Source: Nitrososphaerota archaeon
Lineage (GTDB): Archaea > Thermoproteota > EX4484-205 > JAAOZO01
Assembly (NCBI GenBank): GCA_011605715.1
Contig: JAAOZO010000213.1
Span: 1-34,499, forward strand
Length of the DNA stretch: 34,499 bases
Direction: 5' to 3'
In this document: positions 7,449 through 15,597 of the stretch, in pieces
Position numbering within the stretch: the first letter of the stretch is position 1
How the letters are laid out: every line of letters begins with the position of its first letter
The notes under the pieces: generated by a model
Databases searched by the model: none
What the model was told of the DNA's origin: nothing
The model's input: the letters and a program-made list of their open reading frames with translations, nothing else
Made by a program: the position numbers and the translations under genes

Positions 7449-8606
7449 ATGTCAAAAGTTATGCTTGTACACCACTCTGAAATTGCTTTAAAGGGTATGA
7501 ACAGAAGCAGATTTGAATCTTTTCTTGTTAAGAACTTAAAAGACAAGCTAAGGGACTTTAGCTTAGAAAAAATAAGCAGAGTACAAGCAAGAATAGTTAT
7601 TTATTTAAGAAATGACGAGCTAATTCCTAATGTTGTTAGTTCAATAAAGAAAGTGTTTGGCGTAAAGTGGTTTGCCATTGCAGAAGAATGTGAAGAGGAC
7701 TTAAGCAAAATAAAGGATACAGCTTTTTCTTTATGCAGTAACTTACTGTCTGAAGATGTTAGCTTTAGAGTTGTTGCAAAAAGAGCTGACAAAAATTTTT
7801 CGCTGAATTCAATGCAACTTGAGGAAGAAGTTGGAGCTTTTCTTGTAAGTAAATATAAAGCAAAAGTTGATTTAAAGAATCCAATGCGGAAAGTTTACAT
7901 AGAAGTAACAAAAGGGAAAGCCTATGTTTACTTAGAAAAGATACAAGGTCCTGGAGGATTACCAGTTGGAGTTGCTGGAAAATTAATTTCTTTAATTTCT
8001 GGGGGGATTGACTCTCCTGTTGCCAGCTGGTTAGCAATGAAAAGAGGTGCTCAACTTATTTACCTGCATTTTCACCCATACGAAAGTTCAGAAGCTGTAA
8101 GAAATTCTAAGATAAGAGAACTAATTCTTCTTTTGTCTGAGTGGGGCTCAAGTAGAAAACTGTATTTAGCGTCTTCGTCTGAGTTTTTACTAAGAAGTGT
8201 TTCGCTTTCAATTCCAGAGTACAACATTCATTTATTTAAGAAATTGATGTTTAGAGTTGCAGAAGAGATTGCGAAAAAGGAGAATGCAAAGGGTATAGTA
8301 ACTGGGGATTCCTTAAGCCAAAAAGCTTCTCAAACACTGGAAGCTATGCGCGTAACAGATGTTGGTATAGGCTTGCCAATAATAAGGCCTTTGTTGGGCT
8401 ACGACAAGGATGAAACTGTAAGCCTAGCACAAAGGATTGGAACTTATGAGCTTTCAATAAAAGAATACAAAGACTGCTGTAGTTTAATGGCGAAGCACCC
8501 CATCACGAAGCCTAACCTTAGTACTTTTGAAAGGCTAGAAAAAGAAATAAATCTCGAAGAAATAGTGCGAGAAACCTTAAAAAATGTCGAAGTAATAGAG
8601 TTTTAG
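7449..8606 (+). CDS. thiI: tRNA 4-thiouridine synthetase ThiI
   Basis: This 385-residue protein has the usual order: an N-terminal ferredoxin-like domain (about 1-60), a THUMP RNA-binding domain (about 60-165) and a PP-loop ATP pyrophosphatase domain with SGGIDSPVA (184-192). It activates U8 of tRNA by adenylation and transfers sulfur; in some organisms it also serves thiamine thiazole synthesis. There is no C-terminal rhodanese domain. Cys343-Cys344 (KDCCS) lie where the catalytic PP-loop-domain cysteine of ThiI is expected. No CxxC was seen around it, so the iron-sulfur form described for some methanogen ThiI proteins is not obvious here. Its stop codon overlaps that of the convergent ATP-grasp gene by 3 nt. 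Confidence 0.9.
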   Translation: MSKVMLVHHSEIALKGMNRSRFESFLVKNLKDKLRDFSLEKISRVQARIVIYLRNDELIPNVVSSIKKVFGVKWFAIAEECEEDLSKIKDTAFSLCSNLLSEDVSFRVVAKRADKNFSLNSMQLEEEVGAFLVSKYKAKVDLKNPMRKVYIEVTKGKAYVYLEKIQGPGGLPVGVAGKLISLISGGIDSPVASWLAMKRGAQLIYLHFHPYESSEAVRNSKIRELILLLSEWGSSRKLYLASSSEFLLRSVSLSIPEYNIHLFKKLMFRVAEEIAKKENAKGIVTGDSLSQKASQTLEAMRVTDVGIGLPIIRPLLGYDKDETVSLAQRIGTYELSIKEYKDCCSLMAKHPITKPNLSTFERLEKEINLEEIVRETLKNVEVIEF

Positions 8607-9775
8607 AGGTCTTTCTTTTTTACTAGTCTATACTTATACCAAATTCCCTTAACTTCTCTGTCGTAAAACCCTAGTTTCTGTAAAGTTTTGTTGTACTTTT
8701 CTTCAATTTTTTCTATTCTCTTTTGACTAAACCTCTCCTTAAACAAAGGATTGCTTGCATATCTTCTTATTGCTTCCATTAGTATCATGTTGACAAGTTC
8801 ATCAAAATCAATGCCTGCTCCTTTTGCCATTGTTGGCAAATCTCCGTAGTTCGGATGCATTCCTGGAAGTGGGTTCATTTCCAAAAAGTAAAACTTTCCA
8901 TCTTTTAATCTAACGTCCATCCTGTTAAAGTCTCTTACTCTTAGCGCATCATGCGAAATTGCCGCTTGAGTTGCTAAGTAAACATATGTTTCGTCAAAAT
9001 TTAGTAGCGAGAGCGCTTGCTTGTCTTTTTCTTTTACTTTTATAAAAGTATACTCTGGTTCCATGTCTTTTACTTCTTGGTCTCTTAAAGAAGGATGGCC
9101 TGGTATCTTAGATAAATCTATTTTCATTATTGGAACAATTAGTCTACCAACAAAACCAATAGTATACTCTGTTCCTTCGATGTACTCTTCTATAAGTGCA
9201 GGCTGATTATAAACAGTTATTACTTCCTTAACTCTTTCATTAAGTTCTTCTTCGTTGTTTACCTTAGATGACTGCTTTAGTGCTATGCTAGAGCCTTCAC
9301 AACTAGCTTTAACTACAAGTGGAAACTTTAGTTTCTTGTCTAGTTCGAATGGATATTCTCTTACAACTTGAAATGCTGCTGTTCCAACTCCATAAGCAGA
9401 GACTATTTCTTTCGTAGCAGCTTTATCTAAAGCATTAATCAAAGCTTGTGGACTTGATCCAGAGTATGGAATGTTTAGAAATTCAAGAAGCATCGGAACA
9501 AGTGCTTCTCTGTTTTCAGCTCCAAAGAGATCTTTTGAAATGTACTCTGCTATGTTGAAGGCGATATCAATCTTATCCTTGTTTTCTTCTAGCTTATGAA
9601 ACACGCTTCTATCTGCTTCTATGTGAATAACTTTGTTTCCTGTTTCTTCTAGTGCACTTGAAATTGCTTCGATTGTCTCAGGGTAATCCCATTCCGTATA
9701 TTTCTTTAGAAACTCTTCATCGTACTTTTTACTTCTAACGTTGTAAACAAACCCAATCGTTAGACTCTTTGTCAT
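8603..9775 (-). CDS. ATP-grasp ligase of the D-alanine-D-alanine ligase superfamily
   Basis: This 390-residue enzyme has a Ddl-like N-terminal Rossmann part (GFVYNVRS, then FNIAEYISKD and IPYSGSSPQALINALDKAATK). The ATP-grasp domain carries FPLVVKASCEGSSIAL and the purine-binding PALIEEYIEGTEYTIGF. The metal site is in FLEMNPLPGMHPNYGDLP, matching the ligase motif E-x-N-x-x-P-G-x. The superfamily joins two amino acids or amino and hydroxy acids through an acyl phosphate. Archaea generally lack D-Ala peptidoglycan, so the real product is probably another dipeptide-like compound. No LysW or other carrier protein gene is adjacent. ATG at 9773-9775; the gene is single and convergent with thiI. 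Confidence 0.75.
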   Translation of the reverse strand: MTKSLTIGFVYNVRSKKYDEEFLKKYTEWDYPETIEAISSALEETGNKVIHIEADRSVFHKLEENKDKIDIAFNIAEYISKDLFGAENREALVPMLLEFLNIPYSGSSPQALINALDKAATKEIVSAYGVGTAAFQVVREYPFELDKKLKFPLVVKASCEGSSIALKQSSKVNNEEELNERVKEVITVYNQPALIEEYIEGTEYTIGFVGRLIVPIMKIDLSKIPGHPSLRDQEVKDMEPEYTFIKVKEKDKQALSLLNFDETYVYLATQAAISHDALRVRDFNRMDVRLKDGKFYFLEMNPLPGMHPNYGDLPTMAKGAGIDFDELVNMILMEAIRRYASNPLFKERFSQKRIEKIEEKYNKTLQKLGFYDREVKGIWYKYRLVKKKDL

Positions 9776-9872
9776 TGCCTTTGTCTTTAGCCTAAATTTG
9801 TGGTAAATAACTTTTTCTGTAGTGCAAAAGAAAGCTTAAATATTTTGCTTGTAGTACATTAAAAATTAGGAG

Positions 9873-10547
9873 ATGAGAAGGATTTCAAAACTTTTTGTAA
9901 GTGGAGAGCAAGAGGTTACGAATAGTATAAGGAGGCATTTTACAATCGTAGAAAAATGTGTAGAGCTTCTCTACAGCATGATTGAAAAAATATCTGAAGG
10001 TGATCAAAGCTTCGTTAACCTTTTTTCAGATATAGACCTCTTAGAAACTCAGGCTGATGAAATTCATAAGTCAGCATCTGAAAAAATAGCTTCAGGATCT
10101 TTCTTTGCGTACTTGTCTTCAGACTTTTTAAACTTGCTAGAAAGGAACGATGACATTGCTGATGCTACAAAAGATGCAGCTAAAGTGCTTGTAGAAAGTA
10201 ACCTAAGCAACGAGATTCTAACGTTTGTTTTTAAGAACCTAGAAGGAAAAGAGTATGTTGCTTCTCTACTAAAAACAGTAAAAACTCTAGGCAAACTCTA
10301 TGAGGTATTAGAGAGTGCAAAAAAGGAAGAGATAATAAAGTTTTCGCACAACGTAGAAAGGTATGAAGAAGATGCTGACTTAATTAAAGCGAGGGTTATG
10401 AAGGAACTATTTCTAAATTCAAAGAAGTTTAATGTTCTTGACGTTGTAGTTATGAAGGATTTTCTTAACGTAGCTGACAACATTGCTGACAATGCAGAGG
10501 ATGCTTCTGATATTGTTCTTAAAATAATAGCAAAAGGATTTAGTTAG
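9873..10547 (+). CDS. DUF47 / PhoU-like phosphate transport regulator
   Basis: This 224-residue all-helical protein of the DUF47 (PhoU_div, COG1392) family has repeated acidic E/D-x-x-A-D-x-x motifs. Examples are LETQADEIHKSA, LLERNDDIADATKDAA, YEEDADLIKARV and NVADNIADNAEDASDIV. Those carboxylates are the likely metal-cluster ligands, as in PhoU. Such proteins are commonly encoded directly before PiT transporters and are thought to gate them. Here the PiT gene starts 11 nt after the stop, so they probably form an operon. A TATA-like TTAAATAT (9837-9844) and an AGGAG just before the ATG at 9873 suggest a very short leader. Confidence 0.85.
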   Translation: MRRISKLFVSGEQEVTNSIRRHFTIVEKCVELLYSMIEKISEGDQSFVNLFSDIDLLETQADEIHKSASEKIASGSFFAYLSSDFLNLLERNDDIADATKDAAKVLVESNLSNEILTFVFKNLEGKEYVASLLKTVKTLGKLYEVLESAKKEEIIKFSHNVERYEEDADLIKARVMKELFLNSKKFNVLDVVVMKDFLNVADNIADNAEDASDIVLKIIAKGFS

Positions 10548-10558
10548 GTGTTTTAAAG

Positions 10559-11461
10559 TTGCTTTCCTTACTATTTGCATCTTTAATGCTCTTCGTCCTT
10601 GGATTTAATAATGGAGCTGCAATAAAATCAAGCTTGGTAAGTTCCGGAATTCAAAACCAAAAGAAAGCTTCATTACTCGTAGCTTCCGGCTTAATCTTAG
10701 GCTCCGTAATGGAAGGCTGGAAGATGGAAAGGATTCAGCTTGTATCTACTTCCGCTAGTCTTTACACGTTTCAAGTTGTCTTAGTAACCTTGTTGATAAT
10801 GTTCCTTCTAAGTTTATTTAATTCTCCAGCAAGCTTAGCCCAGATTTTCTTTTCCTCTACCTTAGGCATACTAATTGTAAAACATGCCTCAATAAACCTT
10901 AATTTATCTATTGAAGTTATTCTATCTTGGATCTTTACTCCACTCCTTTCTGTGCTACTAGCCTATCTTACGTATAAGTTGACTTTCTCATTCATTCAAA
11001 AGTTTTGCTTACTTGAAGTTACTCTATTAAGCAAGCTTATGGCTTTAGTTGCAGTTTTTTACTCATCTTATGTCTTGGGTGCAAACAACATAGGCTTAAT
11101 TTCAGCATTTTATGGAGGATGGCCTATCGTAGGCTTATTCTTTTCAGTTGTTGCGTCACTTGGAGTTTACTTTAGCAAGAAACTGACGAAGTCTCTGGGT
11201 GAAGATCTAATAGTTGTAAGTCCAGTTGGTGCTTCAGTGAGTACATTTTCAGCTTCTTTTTTAGTCTGGATTTTTACTCAGCTTGGGCTTCCAGTTTCTG
11301 TAACAACTTCAATAATGAGTTCAGTTATTGGCGTTGGTCTTGCTTCAAAGATAAGAGTCTTCAATCTCAGAACCCTATTCTCTGTAACAGTAGTAAGCTG
11401 GGGACTCTCTGCACTCCTCGGACTTATCTTTGGTAATCTAGCAGGAATCTACTTAGCTTGA
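10559..11461 (+). CDS. PiT-family inorganic phosphate transporter
   Basis: This 300-residue polytopic membrane protein has about nine to ten hydrophobic segments. The duplicated PiT signature is recognisable as GFNNGAAIKSS near the N-terminus and LGANNIGLISA near residue 175. The usual Asp of GANDxxN is replaced by Asn in both copies (N-N), a pattern I cannot interpret with certainty. The central hydrophilic loop of larger PiT proteins is absent. The start is TTG at 10559, preceded by AGGTG at 10546-10550. Co-expression with the DUF47 gene supports phosphate uptake; sulfate or another oxyanion is less likely but possible. The 3' end overlaps the convergent gene by 9 nt. Confidence 0.78.
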   Translation: MLSLLFASLMLFVLGFNNGAAIKSSLVSSGIQNQKKASLLVASGLILGSVMEGWKMERIQLVSTSASLYTFQVVLVTLLIMFLLSLFNSPASLAQIFFSSTLGILIVKHASINLNLSIEVILSWIFTPLLSVLLAYLTYKLTFSFIQKFCLLEVTLLSKLMALVAVFYSSYVLGANNIGLISAFYGGWPIVGLFFSVVASLGVYFSKKLTKSLGEDLIVVSPVGASVSTFSASFLVWIFTQLGLPVSVTTSIMSSVIGVGLASKIRVFNLRTLFSVTVVSWGLSALLGLIFGNLAGIYLA

Positions 11462-11977
11462 TACTGTTTCAGAGCTTTTCTCTACCGTTTCATAGCTCTC
11501 CTTGAACCCACTTTCAACGTACTGAATCCCTCCTCTTAGTATCTTAAAGGTTTTCTTCTTGCCCTCGCTAACTTCACCTTCTTTTACGAATCCCTTCCTT
11601 ATGAGTTCAGACATGTATTGTCTTGGGTTTGCAAGTCCACTTAGTCTTGCTTCCTGAGAATACTTTTCTACATCGTCGTAGGTGAAATCTCTTCCTCCTT
11701 CAAATTTAAACACGTAATAAGCTATTAGAAGTATTTTCTGAGAACCAGAAAGCTGATCAGGATCCTTTCCAAAAATTTTTGCTCTCTCGTTTATAAATTC
11801 GTTAAAATTTGGTTTTTCTTCTCGAACTGTCCCTGTTTCTTTTGATGTAGTTTCCTGGTATAATTTATTAAATAAGATTTCGGCATTTTTTTCTACGAAC
11901 TCTCTGTCCCCTTCAACTTCAAACTCTTTTTCCCCTATCTTGATTCTAACTCTATAACTACTCTTGTTTTCATCCAT
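11453..11977 (-). CDS. Conserved-looking protein with C-terminal winged-helix-like domain
   Basis: I do not recognise this 174-residue protein by name. The N-terminus (about 8-43) forms a small beta-beta-alpha unit, IKIGEKEFEVEGDREFVEK, then a helix. A charged linker (about 45-65) follows. Residues 75-155 look like a winged helix: helices at SQKILLIAYYVFKF, TYDDVEKYSQEA and PRQYMSELIRKGFVKEG, then a wing strand KKTFKILRGG. The tail is acidic and Ser/Glu-rich. It could be a DNA-binding or protein-protein adaptor. It is transcribed alone, with a TATA-like TTATTA-rich stretch near 12014-12021 and a short leader before ATG 11975-11977. Confidence 0.6.
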   Translation of the reverse strand: MDENKSSYRVRIKIGEKEFEVEGDREFVEKNAEILFNKLYQETTSKETGTVREEKPNFNEFINERAKIFGKDPDQLSGSQKILLIAYYVFKFEGGRDFTYDDVEKYSQEARLSGLANPRQYMSELIRKGFVKEGEVSEGKKKTFKILRGGIQYVESGFKESYETVEKSSETVSS

Positions 11978-12093
11978 TTTTTATGCTGATTTCTTAGAAT
12001 AAACTAGATACTAATAAATTTTTAGTTTTCGTGTTTCGAAGAGCAGGTGCAAAAATATTTATTTGTCAATAAAATAAAGTTGTCCGAAGCGAT

Positions 12094-13194
12094 ATGAGTG
12101 ACTACAAGTTAGACGAAGAAAGAATAAACTTCTTAAAGCAACTTTCTGAAAGCTTTGGACCTTCAGGTTTTGAAAGGGAAGTCATTGGAATAGTAAAAGA
12201 CTATGCCTCTCGTTTTGCAGATGAAACAAAATCTGATAAGCTTGGTTCTACAGCATTTATTGTAAAGGGTTCGAGCGAAAAGCCAAGAGTTTTAGTTGCG
12301 GGACATGTTGATGAAGTTGGTTTCATAGTTACAAGTATAACCAAGGAGGGATTTCTAACGTTTAAGCCTCTGGGCGGCTGGTTCAGTCAGGTTTTACTTT
12401 CTCAAAGAGTTCTAATTAGAGCCAAAGACAAAAAAATACTTGGCGTCATAGCATCAAAGCCTCCTCACTTACTAAAAGAAGACGAAAGGAATAAGGTAAT
12501 CACAATAGATCAAATGTACATAGACGTTGGAGCCAGCAGTAAAGAGGAGGTTGAAAAAATGGGAATAAGAATAGGCGATCCTGTTGTTCCATGGTCTCCT
12601 TTTTATCTTGCAAACAACAATAAGATAGTTTTTGGCAAAGCGTTTGACGATAGGATAGGTGCGTTCTTAGCTGTAGAAGCTTTAAGGTATATCGTAGAAA
12701 ACAAGGTTGTTCATCCAAATACATACTATGCTACAGCAACTGTTCAGGAAGAAGTTGGTTTAAGAGGTGCGCAAACAACTTCCTTCTTAGTAGAGCCCGA
12801 CGTAGCTATAGTTACTGAAGTTGATATCGCTGGAGATGTTCCTGGAATTAATCCTGCCGAAGCTCCTACTGCAATAGGAAAAGGGCCTTCTATAGTGACG
12901 TTCGACGCTTCAATGATTCCCAACGAAAAACTAAAGGAGTTTGTAATCAACGTTGCAGAAGAAAAAAAGATTCCATATCAACTGTCAGTTGTTCCTGCAG
13001 GTGGAACTGATGGAGGAAGGTTCCATCTGTACAAAACTGGATGCCCAAGTGTAGTAATTGGAATACCGACTAGGCATATCCATTCACACGTTGGAATTTT
13101 AAGTTTGAACGACGTAGAAAATGCAGTAAATTTGATAGTAGAGCTTGTAAGAAGGTTTGATTCAAAAACCGTAGAATCTTTTACGACGATCTAG
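12094..13194 (+). CDS. M42-family metallo-aminopeptidase (TET/glutamyl aminopeptidase type)
   Basis: This 366-residue enzyme has the full set of co-catalytic metal ligands for family M42. These are His71 and Asp73 in AGHVDEVG, bridging Asp185 in KAFDDRIG, catalytic base Glu219 with Glu220 in VQEEVGLRG, Asp244 in TEVDIAG, and His332 in IHSHVG. The PDZ-like insertion domain lies between about residues 77 and 170. M42 enzymes form dodecameric tetrahedral complexes that trim peptides after the proteasome. Which residue it prefers cannot be read from the sequence. AATATTTATTTG about 30-40 nt upstream is the likely TATA box. Confidence 0.9.
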   Translation: MSDYKLDEERINFLKQLSESFGPSGFEREVIGIVKDYASRFADETKSDKLGSTAFIVKGSSEKPRVLVAGHVDEVGFIVTSITKEGFLTFKPLGGWFSQVLLSQRVLIRAKDKKILGVIASKPPHLLKEDERNKVITIDQMYIDVGASSKEEVEKMGIRIGDPVVPWSPFYLANNNKIVFGKAFDDRIGAFLAVEALRYIVENKVVHPNTYYATATVQEEVGLRGAQTTSFLVEPDVAIVTEVDIAGDVPGINPAEAPTAIGKGPSIVTFDASMIPNEKLKEFVINVAEEKKIPYQLSVVPAGGTDGGRFHLYKTGCPSVVIGIPTRHIHSHVGILSLNDVENAVNLIVELVRRFDSKTVESFTTI

Positions 13195-13197
13195 AAG

Positions 13198-13245
13198 TTT
13201 TCTTTCTAATTTTTAGTAAATGCTTTTTTATAACTCCTATTTTTT
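13198..13245 (+). terminator. Oligo-T terminator region after the M42 gene
   Basis: Three T-rich runs (13198-13214, 13224-13229 and 13240-13245) follow the stop codon closely. This resembles archaeal T-tract termination. There is no strong hairpin, and the last run enters the 3' end of the convergent methyltransferase gene. Confidence 0.35.
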
Positions 13246-13743
13246 ACTACCTTTTTCTGGTGGCATCACGTAAAGATATAGGTCATGCGTAGATCCATCG
13301 CTACACGTAAACTTTTCAAAGTAGTTTGGTTTCCACTCAGATACTTTGAATTCATGCGACACAACCCTTGCTCCAGGTTTTAACTCTCTTTCGAGTTTTG
13401 GTCTTATTCTCTCATTTACGCTTTCTAATAAGAACATCGTCACAACATCTGCTTTGCTTATGTTTACTTCAAAAAAGTTTCCATGGATTATGGAAACTCG
13501 GTCTTCCAACTCCAGCGCCCTTATCTTTTTCTTAATGTTTAGAACAAAGTCTTTTTTAATTTCTATTCCTATTGCTTTAGCATTAAATTCTATTGCAGCG
13601 ATTATAAGTATCCTTCCGTCTCCGGCTCCTAGATCAAAGACTGTATCACCAGGTTTAACCTTAGCTATTTGCAGCATTCTTCTTACAACTTCTTCCGAAG
13701 TTGGAACAAATGGAACATCCGGAACTGGTTCCAATCTTCTCAC
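13237..13743 (-). CDS. aKMT-like protein-lysine methyltransferase (class I SAM-dependent)
   Basis: This 168-residue minimal Rossmann methyltransferase has motif I FDLGAGDGRILI (about 38-49), the acidic motif II residue in IGIEIKKDF, HGNFFEV (motif III region) and the late motif VTMFLLESVNERIRPKLERELKPG. The opening PDVPFVPTSEEVVRRML and the VSHEF segment resemble my recollection of Sulfolobus aKMT4, which methylates lysines on chromatin proteins such as Cren7. That makes a broad-specificity lysine methyltransferase the best guess. The start is GTG at 13741-13743; a TTG at 13734 after GGTGAG would also fit and would trim three residues. Confidence 0.7.
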   Translation of the reverse strand: MRRLEPVPDVPFVPTSEEVVRRMLQIAKVKPGDTVFDLGAGDGRILIIAAIEFNAKAIGIEIKKDFVLNIKKKIRALELEDRVSIIHGNFFEVNISKADVVTMFLLESVNERIRPKLERELKPGARVVSHEFKVSEWKPNYFEKFTCSDGSTHDLYLYVMPPEKGSKK

Positions 13744-13933
13744 CTTTATTTAAGTCGAATTACGTTGTTAGTTTAAAAACATTTTAAAAACTTTTCACTT
13801 CGTAGTATTTTTATTTTGAAGCGCAACCACCAACTATAAACACTCTAGAAGTAGATGTCTCTCAATTTTAGTTATGTAGAACACCAAACTTCTGGTTATT
13901 TAATCTATCCTTTATTTGATGACCTTTCGTAAA

Positions 13934-14908
13934 CTATTTAACTTGTAACCCGTATGTACTACTAAATATTGTTTCGTATGCATCCATAATTGCAATTGTT
14001 GCTTCTCCTACAGTTTTTGTTATTTGATCATAACCTCCAACTACGTCGCCAATGGCATATACCCCAGGAATGTTTGTTCTCATTTTCCTGTCCACTACTA
14101 TGTACCCATTTTTGTCAACTTCTATTCCTGCTTTCATTGCTAGCTCGCTTCTAGGCTTTAAACCAATTAGTACAAAGACTGCATTTGTTTTTTCTTCAAC
14201 AACTTCGCCTGTTTTGGTGTTTTTTATTATCACACCCTCAACGTAATTTTTTCCAACTATTCTTTCAACTAAAGAATTCCAATAAATTCTTACATTATCC
14301 TTTTGAAGTAGGATATCTGATGATTTCCATTCAGCTCTAAATCTATCTCTCCTATGAACTACAATAAGTTCAGAAGCTATTGAACTCAAATAAATTGCAC
14401 TAGTTACTGCAGTATTTCCTCCTCCGACCACTGTTATTCTTTTTCCCTTGTACAGAGGTCCGTCGCATGTAGCACAATGACTAACTCCTCTTCCGAAGAG
14501 TTCTTTTTCTCCAGGGACGTTAAGCTTTAAGTACTCAGCTCCAGTAGCTATTACTAAAACTTTTGTTTTAAACTCTTTTTCGCTTTCAGTTAGTACAACC
14601 TTCTCGCTTTCACTAAGCCTTATCTCCTTTACTCTTTCCGGAACTAAAATAGTTGCACCTGCGCTTAAAGCTTGCTTCAGCATCCTAGAAGCAAGTTCTT
14701 CACCAGAAATAGAAGTGAACCCTGGGTAGTTTTCAATTAACGGTGATACTGCGACTTGCCCTCCAGGATTTTCAGCTTCAAGAACCAACGTCTTTAGTCC
14801 ATACCTTGCAGCGTAAGTTGCAGCAGTTAATCCTGCAGGCCCTGCTCCTATTATTACGACATCCCATTCGTTTGGTAACTTTTCTTTCTTCAGGGCTAGA
14901 GAAATCAT
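13934..14908 (-). CDS. trxB: Thioredoxin reductase (NADPH/NADH-dependent, low-Mr type)
   Basis: Counting from ATG 14908 the protein has 324 residues. The FAD-binding GAGPAGLTAATYAARYGL lies near 22-39, the redox-active Cys145-Ala-Thr-Cys148 in HCATCDGP, the NAD(P)-binding GGGNTAV near 162-168 and the closing GDVVGG of the FAD site. It would reduce thioredoxin or protein disulfide oxidoreductase. After GGGNTA the segment VVHRRDRFRAEW carries the HRRxxxR pattern associated with NADPH preference. A TTG two codons upstream (14914) is possible, but the TATA box is centred 27 nt from ATG 14908, which favours the ATG and leaderless expression. Confidence 0.92.
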   Translation of the reverse strand: MISLALKKEKLPNEWDVVIIGAGPAGLTAATYAARYGLKTLVLEAENPGGQVAVSPLIENYPGFTSISGEELASRMLKQALSAGATILVPERVKEIRLSESEKVVLTESEKEFKTKVLVIATGAEYLKLNVPGEKELFGRGVSHCATCDGPLYKGKRITVVGGGNTAVTSAIYLSSIASELIVVHRRDRFRAEWKSSDILLQKDNVRIYWNSLVERIVGKNYVEGVIIKNTKTGEVVEEKTNAVFVLIGLKPRSELAMKAGIEVDKNGYIVVDRKMRTNIPGVYAIGDVVGGYDQITKTVGEATIAIMDAYETIFSSTYGLQVK

Positions 14909-14930
14909 GGGCAACCTTCACCCCCAGATC

Positions 14931-14940
14931 TTATTTAAAC
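14931..14940 (-). promoter_or_regulatory. TATA box of the thioredoxin reductase gene
   Basis: On the minus strand this reads GTTTAAATAA, centred 27 nt upstream of ATG 14908. It decides between that ATG and the TTG two codons earlier. Confidence 0.55.
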
Positions 14941-15031
14941 TTACCTAGCTTAAGTATTTTAAACTAATTTATTACCTTTATACATAAGAACAATAAAAGG
15001 CTCATTTACTAAAGGTATTTCAAGTAAAGAG

Positions 15032-15592
15032 ATGAGCGAAGCAAGTAAAATTAGAACGTTAGTCTTTATTTCTCTGTATGCTGCGCTTTATACTATCCTA
15101 TCTCTACTTACAGCTTGGATCCCAACAGGGCCTTACTTTATACAATTCAGACCAGGCATAGTTGTTCCAATGATAGCCGCGGTAATGCTTCAACCTTGGG
15201 CTGCAGGGCTAAGCGCTGCCATTGGAACATTTATTGCTAGCCTCTTAAGGTATGGTACTCCTATGCTGACTATATTTAGTGGAACACCAGGAAACTTCCT
15301 CGGATTTTACGTAATGAGCCTTTTGTATTACTACTTAAGGAAGAAAAAGATAAACTGGATAGTTTCTCTTGCAGTTTCTTCGGTTATTGGAATGATGATA
15401 GGCTCTATAGTGATTGCTCTTGGTTTATGGTTCTTAGCTAATACTTTCATGCCAAGTTTGGGTAACTTTACGAACATTGTTTTTTCGATCACTTCCTCCT
15501 TCATTTTAGTTCTCGCTCCATTGCCAATTTCTTTCATTATCTGTATTGCTGCCCTAAAGTTGCTAGAAAAAGCAAAATACCTTTCTCTTTGA
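15032..15592 (+). CDS. ECF transporter S component (substrate-binding membrane subunit)
   Basis: This 186-residue protein has about six membrane helices. The ECF S-component style opening TLVFISLYAALYTILSLLTAW is followed by a FRPGIVVPMIAAVMLQPWAAGLSA segment and a G-T-F-I-A-S-L loop. A short Lys/Arg stretch (RKKKINW) separates the last two helices. S components bind a vitamin or metal and use a shared EcfA/EcfT energising module, which is not in this window. The ligand cannot be assigned; thiamine precursor, queuosine-type and other vitamin groups share this layout. No riboswitch was recognised in the 117-bp leader. It ends 5 bp from the convergent hydrolase gene. Confidence 0.65.
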   Translation: MSEASKIRTLVFISLYAALYTILSLLTAWIPTGPYFIQFRPGIVVPMIAAVMLQPWAAGLSAAIGTFIASLLRYGTPMLTIFSGTPGNFLGFYVMSLLYYYLRKKKINWIVSLAVSSVIGMMIGSIVIALGLWFLANTFMPSLGNFTNIVFSITSSFILVLAPLPISFIICIAALKLLEKAKYLSL

Positions 15593-15597
15593 AGTTA

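Noticed and set aside
13346..13753. Forward open frame of 135 codons antisense to the methyltransferase
   Set aside because: Its composition is Ser/Thr/Leu-rich as expected of an antisense frame; the minus-strand gene has clear SAM motifs.
13744..13933. 190-bp gap between the methyltransferase and thioredoxin reductase genes
   Set aside because: All frames are broken by stops and no palindrome or RNA-like structure was found.
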